A stretch of DNA of 5,295 bases from Alphaproteobacteria bacterium (lineage in GTDB: Bacteria; Pseudomonadota; Alphaproteobacteria; Sphingomonadales; Sphingomonadaceae), in contig JAGWQR010000148.1 in NCBI GenBank assembly GCA_028869975.1, positions 1-5,295 on the forward strand, read 5' to 3'. Below, piece by piece: positions 1 to 5,295 of the stretch (its first letter is position 1; each line of letters begins with the position of its first letter). Both the position numbers and the translations under genes were made by a program. The notes under the pieces are model-generated. The model ran no database searches, was not told the DNA's origin, and saw only the letters and a program-made list of their open reading frames with translations.

Positions 1-576
1 AGCGCCTGCTCCGTCGTCTCGATCAACGAGGACAAGGAGCGACGCGCGCAACGCAGTGCCGCCTTTGATTCACAAGCTTATGTTGCGCACAACTGGAACA
101 GCCGGATTGTGCCCGAAATCCAGCACGATGCTGTACCGCTTGCGAAAGTGCTGCCTGCGATTGCCGCCAATCTGGATGCCGCCGGTCGCGCACACGGGCG
201 AATCGCTTCGGAAGGCGCGCCCTATGTTTTCAAGGTCAGCGGTCTCGGCAAGATCGCCATGATTGATCGCAGTTCGCGCACCGGCAGCATCACCCTTTTC
301 CTCGGTGCGCTGACGAACAAGCAGGCAAGACTGCTCATTGGCCCCGTGCTCGTCAATTCGGACATTCGTGACAGCCTGCCCTTCATCGATTTCAATAATT
401 TCGCCGACCAGAGCGCGTTTGCGGCGATCAACCGTGCGTTGAATACCATGGCGTTGCGAGCACTGCCGACAGATCTCAAAGTCGGCGACACCATCCGCTT
501 TATTGGGGTGATGTCGGTTGCACGCGCCGACGCGCCTGTCGAAATCATGCCGGTTCAAGTCGAGCGGGCGAACTGA
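1..576 (+). CDS. DUF2291 family periplasmic lipoprotein, 5' end cut off by the window edge
   Basis: The reading frame is open from base 1 to the TGA at 574-576, giving 191 residues without the true start. Its first residues are S-A-C, which looks like the end of a lipobox, so Cys3 is probably the lipidated residue and only the start codon and signal peptide are missing. After it come a charged stretch (E10-R18) and a YVAHNW motif. Further on there is a GPVLVNSDIRDSLPFIDF block (around 114-131) followed by NNFADQ and an aromatic/Ala-rich helix ending in RALN. The pattern I/V-RD-shortened loop-F-x-D/N-F-x-x-Q is what I recognise as typical of DUF2291. The C-terminus is a short beta-rich segment. 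The family has no established biochemical role. It is known for sitting beside RbsA/RbsC/RbsB-type ABC sugar transporters, as here, where it ends 1 base before the ATPase gene. A role as a membrane-anchored accessory of the transporter is inference. An internal ATG at 109 is not the start, because conserved-looking sequence precedes it in frame. Confidence 0.85.
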   Translation, partial: SACSVVSINEDKERRAQRSAAFDSQAYVAHNWNSRIVPEIQHDAVPLAKVLPAIAANLDAAGRAHGRIASEGAPYVFKVSGLGKIAMIDRSSRTGSITLFLGALTNKQARLLIGPVLVNSDIRDSLPFIDFNNFADQSAFAAINRALNTMALRALPTDLKVGDTIRFIGVMSVARADAPVEIMPVQVERAN

Positions 577-577
577 C

Positions 578-2038
578 ATGACCGAGCTGATCCGTGCCTC
601 GGCGATCACCAAACGCTATGGCGGCACGCTTGCGCTCGATGCGGTCGATTTTGCGGTTGAAGCGGGCGAGGTTCATGTTCTGATTGGTGAGAATGGAGCA
701 GGAAAATCAACGCTGATGCGCATTTTGGCGGGGATTGAAGCGCCAAGTTCGGGCACACTCATACTCGATGATGAGGTGGTGACATTGACCTCGGTACGCG
801 ATGCCGCCGCCAAGGGGATTGGCATGGTGCACCAGGAACTCAACTTGTGCCCGAACCTGACCGTTTCCGAAAATATCTTCCTGAGTCATGGTGGTGCGCT
901 GCCGGACCTTGCCAGCGAGCGCAAGCGCGCCGCTGCATTGATGGCCCGGCTCGGGCGCACCATTTCTGCCGATGTGCGTGTCGAAGCATTGAGTGTCGGA
1001 GATCAGCAAATTGTCGAGATCGCCAAAGCCCTGGCAGAAGAGTGTCGCGTACTGATTTTCGACGAACCTACTTCGGCGCTGAGTGCGGCGGAAGTGGAAA
1101 CCCTGTTTGACGTGATCGCCGACCTCAAACACGCAGGTGTCGGCATCATCTATATTTCGCACAAACTGGAGGAACTGATGCGGATAGGCGACCGCATTTC
1201 GATCCTGCGCAACGGTCGGATGATCGAAACGCGGGCGGTTGTGGCCGCATCGCTCGACTGGATTGTCACGACCATGATTGGCGAGGAAAGGCGAATAGCG
1301 CGCACTGAATCGCATACAGGTGGCACAGAAATACTCTCGATTGCAGGCGCGTTTAACGTGCGTTTCAATGCAGGCGAAGTGACCGCGATTTATGGTCTGC
1401 TCGGATCAGGTCGCACCACATTGCTTGAAACGCTGTTCGGTGCGCGCGCGGGCGGCACAATATGGCTTGACGGGGCCGACTTGACCGGTCGGCCCATCGC
1501 CGAGCGCGTGAAACATGGATTGCTGTTTGTTCCCGAGGACCGCAAACGCAATGGGTTGTTCGCCAACTTCACGGTTGCCGCCAACCTCTCATTGTCTGAC
1601 CTTTCGCACCTTGCGCGATGGAGTGTCATTGATCGTGCACAAGAAACAGGACAAATTGCCGCCATGATCGAACGGCTGGGGATCAAGACCGCCTCGCCGG
1701 ACACTCCGATCACAGCCCTTTCGGGTGGCAACCAGCAAAAGGTTTTGATTGGCCGTGCGCTGATGCCCGGCCCCAAGGCGCTGCTGCTCGACGAGCCGGG
1801 GCGCGGCGTGGATGTTGGCGCGCGCGCAGAACTGTTCGAAACGATCCGAGATCTCGCCGCGCAGGGTTTGGCGGTTGCATTTACCAGCTCGGACCTGATC
1901 GAGGTGATGAACGTTGCTGACCGGATTATCGTGCTCGCCAGGGGGCAAATCTCGCTCGATATGCGCAGCCAAGAAACCGACGAGAAGGCAGTTGTTGCCG
2001 CTGCCAACCGCGCTTCCGCCCCACTGGAGATTGCCTGA
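578..2038 (+). CDS. Sugar ABC transporter ATP-binding protein, two nucleotide-binding domains (RbsA/MglA type)
   Basis: This 486-residue cytoplasmic ATPase would energise sugar import through the permease encoded next. Domain 1 has Walker A GENGAGKST (37-45), Q-loop Gln86, a family-typical degenerate signature LSVGDQQ (138-144), Walker B ending in DEP (Asp162, Glu163) and switch His195. Domain 2 has a P-loop with Arg279 in place of Lys (GLLGSGRTT, 273-281), the VPEDRKRNGL block (318-327), a full signature LSGGNQQK (381-388) and Walker B LLLDEP (402-407). Its switch position carries SSD (437-439) rather than His. This asymmetry is normal for the carbohydrate-uptake CUT2 class and is not a defect. 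Length is close to the usual 490-510. The frame is open further upstream to 518, but ATG 578 is chosen because it begins the usual short lead into the TKRYGG strand and lies 1 base after the previous stop. The ribosome-binding site is weak, so translation may depend on coupling from the lipoprotein gene. The last base is shared with the permease start codon. The substrate cannot be read from the ATPase. Confidence 0.96.
   Translation: MTELIRASAITKRYGGTLALDAVDFAVEAGEVHVLIGENGAGKSTLMRILAGIEAPSSGTLILDDEVVTLTSVRDAAAKGIGMVHQELNLCPNLTVSENIFLSHGGALPDLASERKRAAALMARLGRTISADVRVEALSVGDQQIVEIAKALAEECRVLIFDEPTSALSAAEVETLFDVIADLKHAGVGIIYISHKLEELMRIGDRISILRNGRMIETRAVVAASLDWIVTTMIGEERRIARTESHTGGTEILSIAGAFNVRFNAGEVTAIYGLLGSGRTTLLETLFGARAGGTIWLDGADLTGRPIAERVKHGLLFVPEDRKRNGLFANFTVAANLSLSDLSHLARWSVIDRAQETGQIAAMIERLGIKTASPDTPITALSGGNQQKVLIGRALMPGPKALLLDEPGRGVDVGARAELFETIRDLAAQGLAVAFTSSDLIEVMNVADRIIVLARGQISLDMRSQETDEKAVVAAANRASAPLEIA
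2026..2029 (+). promoter_or_regulatory. Ribosome-binding site of the permease gene
   Basis: GGAG lies 8 bases before the ATG at 2038, inside the last codons of the ATPase gene. It supports the TGATG start at the overlapping junction, where terminating ribosomes could restart directly. Confidence 0.65.
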
Positions 2039-3027
2039 TGCGAACGCTACTTTTGCGCTATCGCTCCATCGTCGCGCTGTTTCTTGTCATCGCGCTGTTT
2101 GCTGCAATCGCCCCGAACTTTCTCTCGGTCGCAAACTTTATGATTATGGCCAAACATGTCGCTATAGTTGCGATACTGGGTATCGGCATGACATTTGTAA
2201 TCCTGACGGGTGGTATCGATCTTTCGGTCGGTTCGATTGCCGGATTGGCGGGAATGGTGTCCGGCGCGCTTATCCTTAACGGAATTTCGCTCATACCGCT
2301 TGGTATCGTCATCTATCCCGCGATTCCCACCGTCATCTTGCTGGTGCTCATCTTTGGCGGACTGGTCGGGCTGGCGAACGGGGTGCTCGTCGCTCAACTG
2401 CGCGTCGCCCCGTTTATAGTCACTTTGGGGATGCTCTATGTGGCACGAGGGAGTGCGTTATTGATGTCTGGTGGTACCACATTTTCAAATCTAACCGGCG
2501 CGCCTGAATATGGCAATCAGGGCTTTTCGTGGCTCGGTGCCGGGCAGTTGCTGGGTATTCCGGTGCCGGTCTGGCTGCTGGGGCTGGCGGCATGGATCGC
2601 GATCTTCACTGCGACGCGCACAAGTTTTGGAAGGCGCGTCTATGCTGTCGGCGGCAACGAGCGCGCAGCAGAACTTTCCGGGGTGCGAACAGATCGGATA
2701 AAAATATGGGTCTATGTCATTTCGGGCGTGTGCGCAGCGCTCGTTGGGATGCTGGTTGCCTCCGATCTTATGTCTGCCCACCCTGCTTCAGGCGAAAGTT
2801 TTGAGCTTAATGCAATCGCCGCCGTCGTGCTGGGTGGGGCATCGCTCAAGGGTGGACGTGGCACGATAGGCGCGACACTGATCGGCGCCGCAGTAATAGG
2901 TGTGCTCGGTGACGGCATGGTGATGGTCGGTGTGAGCGAATTCTGGCAGATGGTCATCAAGGGTGCTGTGATCATCGCCGCTGTCGTGCTCGACCGGTTG
3001 CAGGATAAATTCGAGGTGATGTTATGA
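2038..3027 (+). CDS. Sugar ABC transporter permease (RbsC / CUT2 family)
   Basis: This 329-residue polytopic inner-membrane protein would form the translocation channel, probably as a homodimer, with the upstream ATPase. Hydrophobic segments run through most of the protein (for example about 10-27, 40-56, 64-80, 87-109, 123-142, 175-191, 223-241, 258-268, 277-293 and 305-318). Diagnostic blocks are GGIDLSVGS (58-66), GLANG (111-115), APFIVTLG (124-131), the cytoplasmic coupling loop with GRRVYAVGGNERAAELSGV (198-216), and ELNAIAAVVLGGASLKGGRGT split across 256-276. These are the hallmark motifs of the BPD_transp_2 permeases that include RbsC, AraH and XylH. Length is typical (310-340). The ATG overlaps the ATPase stop as TGATG, with a GGAG site 8 bases upstream. 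The 3' end overlaps the repressor gene by 4 bases, and its last codons (Glu-Val-Met) also form that gene's ribosome-binding site. Specificity is not predictable from the permease alone. Confidence 0.96.
   Translation: MRTLLLRYRSIVALFLVIALFAAIAPNFLSVANFMIMAKHVAIVAILGIGMTFVILTGGIDLSVGSIAGLAGMVSGALILNGISLIPLGIVIYPAIPTVILLVLIFGGLVGLANGVLVAQLRVAPFIVTLGMLYVARGSALLMSGGTTFSNLTGAPEYGNQGFSWLGAGQLLGIPVPVWLLGLAAWIAIFTATRTSFGRRVYAVGGNERAAELSGVRTDRIKIWVYVISGVCAALVGMLVASDLMSAHPASGESFELNAIAAVVLGGASLKGGRGTIGATLIGAAVIGVLGDGMVMVGVSEFWQMVIKGAVIIAAVVLDRLQDKFEVML
3013..3020 (+). promoter_or_regulatory. Strong ribosome-binding site of the DeoR regulator gene
   Basis: GAGGTGAT is an uninterrupted 8-base match to the standard 16S rRNA 3' tail (ATCACCTC). 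Its GAGG core lies 7 bases before ATG 3024. It is embedded in the permease codons for Glu-Val-Met and fixes the regulator's start at 3024; the second ATG at 3028 is out of frame. Confidence 0.75.
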
Positions 3028-3809
3028 ATGCCCCCGCTTTCACGCGGCCGCTCGCGGGTGCGCGCCGCGCCGAAATTCTCGCCTGGGCGCGCGAGGAAGG
3101 TAGCGTGCGGGTACGTGATCTGGCTGAGGCGTTTGCGGTGTCCGAAGTGACGATCCGGCAGGATCTGGAGCGGCTTGAATCGGAAGGCTATGTCGAGCGC
3201 TCCCATGGCGGCGCGTTCCTCAAATCGGTGCCGCAACAGGTGCGGGCAATGGCGCTCGCGCATCAGGCTCACATGGATGCCAAACGCGCGATCGGAAGGG
3301 CGGCTGCGGCATTGGTACAAGATGGTGAGACAATCATTCTTGATTCGGGTTCAACCACCACCGAAATTGCTTCACATTTGCTAGACTGCAAGGATCTCAC
3401 CGTCATCACCAATGGTCTTAACATTGCCTTGATGCTCGGGGCGCAACCAAGCATTGAGGTTCATATGCCTGGCGGCCATTTCAAGCCACCGACGCTTTCG
3501 GTGAGTGGTGAGCGTTCGGCGGATTATTTTCAGGGCCTGTTTGTGCGGCGGCTGTTTCTCGCCACCGCCGCCGTTTCAATCGAGGAAGGGCTGACCTTCC
3601 CGTCGCTTGCTGATCTTCCGGTCAAACGGGCGATGGTAGAGAGCGCGGAACATGTCTGCCTCGTTGCTGATTCATCCAAAATTGGCCAGCGGAGCTTTTC
3701 GGCGCTGGGGCCGGTGGGCATGATCCACACCCTCGTCACCGACAGCGGCATCGCAAATGAGGATGTGGCGCGTCTGCGTGATCTTGGTATTGAGGTGATG
3801 ATCGCATGA
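3024..3809 (+). CDS. DeoR/GlpR-family transcriptional regulator of the sugar operon
   Basis: This 261-residue regulator has the usual DeoR length and layout. An N-terminal winged helix-turn-helix (about 14-68) starts at RRAEIL. Its recognition helix is around VSEVTIRQDLERL (39-51) and its wing carries the family GYVERSHGGA signature (55-64). The C-terminal sugar-phosphate-sensing domain (about 86-245) has the phosphate-loop-like LDSGSTTTEIA (106-116), TNGLNIA (129-135), the EEGLTFPS segment (187-194), KRAM (201-204) and VADSSKIG (214-221). DeoR proteins are usually repressors released by a phosphorylated sugar intermediate, so the likely ligand is a phosphate made in this pathway; that is inference. 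Oddities: the segment before EEGLT reads ATAAVS where many relatives have a Gly-rich GADGI-like turn, and LADLPVKRAM lacks the Glu often found before VKRAM. This suggests a subfamily with a somewhat different pocket. The gene sits between permease and binding-protein genes with 4-base ATGA overlaps on both sides, so it must be co-transcribed and is probably self-regulating. The operator should lie upstream of the window. Confidence 0.94.
   Translation: MNAPAFTRPLAGARRAEILAWAREEGSVRVRDLAEAFAVSEVTIRQDLERLESEGYVERSHGGAFLKSVPQQVRAMALAHQAHMDAKRAIGRAAAALVQDGETIILDSGSTTTEIASHLLDCKDLTVITNGLNIALMLGAQPSIEVHMPGGHFKPPTLSVSGERSADYFQGLFVRRLFLATAAVSIEEGLTFPSLADLPVKRAMVESAEHVCLVADSSKIGQRSFSALGPVGMIHTLVTDSGIANEDVARLRDLGIEVMIA
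3792..3799 (+). promoter_or_regulatory. Strong ribosome-binding site of the substrate-binding protein gene
   Basis: The same GAGGTGAT octamer as before the regulator, here 6 bases before ATG 3806 (9 bases from the GAGG core). It is embedded in the regulator's terminal Glu-Val-Met codons. A strong site fits the need for more binding protein than transporter subunits. Confidence 0.75.
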
Positions 3810-4771
3810 CGAAGCTATTCTTCCGCCCCTGGCTGCTCGGTCTGCTTATCGTCGCGGCACTTGTGGCAGCGTTCACGCTGAAATCACGCCAGTATTCCAG
3901 ATTGATCGTTATCATCACCCCGTCGCTCGACAACCCTTTCTTCGGGCAGGAGGCGATTGCCGCCGAGGCGCGAGCGAAGGAACTCGGCTATCAGACGCTC
4001 AAATTTTCGCACGATGATGATGCGTTCAAGCAATCGAGCCTTATCGATAATGCGATTGCGCGCAACGCCGCTGCGATCATCCTCGACAATGCCGGGGCCG
4101 ACGCCAGCATTGCCGCCGTGCAGAAAGCCAAGAGCGCGGGCGTGCCGGTATTCCTGATCGACCGCGAGATTTCTGCGCGCGGTATTGCAGCAGCACAGAT
4201 CGTCTCGAACAATTATCAGGGCGCGATGCTGGGTGGCCTCGCCTTTGCCCAGGCAATGCACGAGGGCGGTAGCTATGCCGAACTGGTCGGTAAGGAATCG
4301 GATACCAATGCGGCGATCCGTTCGAAAGGCTATCACGAAGTGCTTGATCAATATCCCGGCTTGCACATGGTCGCGCGACAAAGTGCCAACTGGGATCAAG
4401 CAGAAGCGTTCCAGAAAACCCAGACGATTCTGCAAGCCAACCCACAAATCAAGGGCATTATCGCTGGCAATGACACGATGGCGCTTGGCGCAGTGGCGGC
4501 GCTTAGAAGCGTTGGACGCAGCGATGTGATCGTTGTCGGCTTCGACGGCTCGAACGATGCGCGCGATGCGATTATGATGGGAGGAATGGCGGCAACCGTG
4601 CTCCAGCCGGCGCACCGGCAGGCGCAATTTGCAGTCGAACTCGCCGACAAACAGCTCAAGACCGGCAGCACCGGCAAACCTGAAAAGCAGTTGATGGATT
4701 GCATTCTGATTACACGGGCTGAGGCACCTATGCTGGCGGATTTTGGGCTGACCCAAGGAGAAGGAAAATGA
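3806..4771 (+). CDS. Sugar ABC transporter substrate-binding protein (RbsB-like, periplasmic binding protein type 1)
   Basis: This 321-residue protein would bind the imported sugar or polyol in the periplasm and deliver it to the permease. A basic start (K3, R8) is followed by a hydrophobic stretch (about 9-24) that could be a cleaved signal peptide (a VAA site at 20-22) or an uncleaved anchor. There is no lipobox Cys. The mature fold begins near 32. By motif alignment from memory with E. coli RbsB, nearly every ribose-contacting position has a counterpart: N43, F45 and F46 in DNPFF; N95; D119 and R120 in FLIDR; R172; the aromatic position filled by W196 instead of Phe; N222 in GNDTMALG; D247 in GFDGSNDA; and Q267 in TVLQP. 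This points to a small polyhydroxy ligand such as a pentose, pentitol or tetritol; the exact one is inferred only. Start ATG 3806 overlaps the repressor stop as ATGA and has a strong GAGGTGAT site upstream. The gene lies after the regulator instead of beside the other transporter genes. Confidence 0.95.
   Translation: MTKLFFRPWLLGLLIVAALVAAFTLKSRQYSRLIVIITPSLDNPFFGQEAIAAEARAKELGYQTLKFSHDDDAFKQSSLIDNAIARNAAAIILDNAGADASIAAVQKAKSAGVPVFLIDREISARGIAAAQIVSNNYQGAMLGGLAFAQAMHEGGSYAELVGKESDTNAAIRSKGYHEVLDQYPGLHMVARQSANWDQAEAFQKTQTILQANPQIKGIIAGNDTMALGAVAALRSVGRSDVIVVGFDGSNDARDAIMMGGMAATVLQPAHRQAQFAVELADKQLKTGSTGKPEKQLMDCILITRAEAPMLADFGLTQGEGK
4755..4760 (+). promoter_or_regulatory. Ribosome-binding site of the isomerase/epimerase gene
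   Basis: AAGGAG ends 7 bases before ATG 4768, near-ideal spacing, within the last codons of the binding-protein gene. It supports the ATGA start at 4768. Confidence 0.8.
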
Positions 4772-5295
4772 CCAAACAACTTTATGGTGCGGGCATCTGG
4801 CATTTCGCCACCTATGTCGATCGTTATGCCACCGATGGTTATGGCCCACCGCGCAGCCTGCTGGAGATGATTAACCTCGCAGGGCAGGTCAAAGACCTGT
4901 CGGTCGTTGACATCAACTTCCCCTGGAGGGCCGATATTTCGGTTGAGGCGGTTGAGGCGGCGCTGAAGCAAAATAACCTTTCAGTCATCGGGATCACGCC
5001 TGAAATCTATAATCGCGAATTCGCCAAGGGCGCCTTCACCAACCCCGATTCAGGGGTGCGCCGCCGCGCCAATGAAGTATGCACGCAGGCCGCCGATCTG
5101 GTGCGCCGGTTTGGCGCGTCCTATGTCAAGCTTTGGCCGGGGCAGGATGGCTGGGACTATCCGTTTCAGGTCGATTACAAGGACATCTGGAGACAATCGG
5201 TTGAGGGCATTGGCGAACTGGCCAGCCAGAACCCCGATCTCAAATTCGTCATCGAGTATAAGCCACGCGAACCCCGCGTGCATATGAGCTATAAC
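4768..5295 (+). CDS. TIM-barrel sugar (phosphate) isomerase/epimerase, 3' end cut off by the window edge
   Basis: The frame opens at ATG 4768 and is still open at the window end, giving 176 residues of a protein whose family is usually about 280-320 long. It matches the xylose-isomerase-like / AP-endonuclease-2 TIM-barrel pattern. Features include a YGAGIWHFATYVDRYATDG opening (6-24), a DLSVVDINFPW strand (39-49), the IGITPEIYNREF segment (72-83), AFTNPDS, a KLWPGQDGWDYPF block (121-133) and the FVIEYKPREPRVH segment (160-172). Glu163 at a strand end is the likely first metal ligand; the remaining metal-binding residues (usually Asp, His and Glu/Asp) would lie past the edge. Such enzymes interconvert ketoses and aldoses or epimerise sugars or their phosphates in the cytoplasm. 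The closest named relative I can suggest is EryC of Brucella and rhizobia, a tetrulose-4-phosphate racemase in erythritol catabolism; this is recalled resemblance plus context, not an alignment. L-rhamnose isomerase-type or tagatose epimerase-type activity is the alternative. An AAGGAG site 7 bases upstream and an ATGA overlap tie it to the transporter operon. Confidence 0.85.
   Translation, partial: MTKQLYGAGIWHFATYVDRYATDGYGPPRSLLEMINLAGQVKDLSVVDINFPWRADISVEAVEAALKQNNLSVIGITPEIYNREFAKGAFTNPDSGVRRRANEVCTQAADLVRRFGASYVKLWPGQDGWDYPFQVDYKDIWRQSVEGIGELASQNPDLKFVIEYKPREPRVHMSYN
4941..4958 (+). repeat. Perfect 9-base tandem duplication inside the isomerase gene
   Basis: GGTTGAGGC occurs twice in direct succession and a partial third unit (GGC) follows. 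In frame it encodes Val-Glu-Ala-Val-Glu-Ala-Ala (residues 59-65), part of a surface helix after the second barrel strand. A length change by one unit would keep the frame. It is probably a chance or slippage-derived repeat without a function. Confidence 0.5.

Larger units (their letters stand above)
1..5295 (+). other. Single polycistronic transcription unit running through the whole window
   Basis: Six same-strand genes follow with junction spacings of +1, -1, -4, -4 and -4 bases (stop/start around 574-580, 2036-2040, 3024-3027, 3806-3809 and 4768-4771). No gap could hold a promoter or terminator, so the transport, regulation and catabolism genes are very probably transcribed together and translationally coupled. 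Both ends of the operon are outside the window. Confidence 0.9.

Noticed and set aside
518..577. Earlier in-frame start for the ATPase at 518
   Set aside because: It would add 20 residues unlike the family N-terminus and overlap the lipoprotein gene by 59 bases; ATG 578 begins directly at the expected first strand.
850..1830. Degenerate motifs in the ATPase (LSVGDQQ signature in domain 1, Arg279 in the domain 2 P-loop, no His switch in domain 2) as signs of inactivation
   Set aside because: This one-active-site asymmetry is normal in the RbsA/MglA/XylG family, so the protein looks fully functional.
1390..2007. A long - strand open frame (205 codons) opposite the second ATPase domain, and another at 707-1315
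   Set aside because: Both are low-complexity or Arg/Ser-rich shadows of the conserved ATPase frame, without any family motif.
1901..2279. GAGGTGAT inside the ATPase gene at 1901-1908, followed by a TTG-started frame at 1914
   Set aside because: The octamer comes from the codons for an internal Glu-Val-Met in a conserved region, and the following frame overlaps two real genes with a Cys/Arg-rich product that has no motif. It also shows that the octamer is not unique to the gene junctions.
3884..4849. A 321-codon open frame on the - strand opposite the binding-protein gene
   Set aside because: It is antisense to a well-supported gene, its translation is rich in Arg, His and Cys with no recognisable motif, and such long antisense frames are expected when the coding strand has GC-biased third positions.
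1..5295. Mobile elements, CRISPR arrays, RNA genes, attachment sites or a riboswitch
   Set aside because: Coding sequence fills the window almost without gaps, composition looks even across it, and no repeat arrays, inverted repeat ends, transposase-like frames or structured leader were seen.

Overview
The window is one continuous piece of a sugar or polyol uptake and catabolism operon, read entirely on the + strand. Six genes are present. The first is cut by the left edge and the last by the right edge. There is no real intergenic space: the largest gap is 1 base and four of the five junctions overlap by 1 or 4 bases. No promoter, terminator, RNA gene, CRISPR array, insertion sequence or origin is visible, so the operon's control regions lie outside the window.

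Organism: base composition looks moderately GC-rich by eye (not counted), with GC-leaning third codon positions and strong Shine-Dalgarno sites. Together with this gene family combination, that fits an alphaproteobacterium (Rhizobiales or Sphingomonadales type). The genus cannot be fixed from the sequence alone.

Layout: (1) 1-576, the 3' part of a DUF2291 lipoprotein; (2) 578-2038, a tandem-domain sugar ABC ATPase of the RbsA/MglA type; (3) 2038-3027, an RbsC-type inner-membrane permease; (4) 3024-3809, a DeoR-family repressor placed inside the transporter gene set; (5) 3806-4771, a ribose-type periplasmic substrate-binding protein; (6) 4768-5295 and beyond, a TIM-barrel sugar (phosphate) isomerase/epimerase.

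How they fit together: the binding protein captures a small sugar or polyol in the periplasm. The permease and ATPase import it. The DeoR protein probably senses a phosphorylated intermediate and controls the operon, including its own gene. The TIM-barrel enzyme carries out an isomerase or epimerase step on the imported compound or its phosphate. DUF2291 lipoproteins are repeatedly found beside this transporter class and have no settled function. The combination recalls rhizobial and Brucella polyol (erythritol-type) loci, where the TIM-barrel protein EryC is a tetrulose-4-phosphate racemase. That assignment is an inference from family and context; the substrate is not proven here.

The most noteworthy features are the DUF2291 lipoprotein at the head of the visible operon, the repressor gene separating the binding-protein gene from the rest of its transporter, the matching embedded ribosome-binding motifs on both sides of that repressor gene, and the unassigned catabolic enzyme. 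I found no previously undescribed defence, mobile or RNA system.
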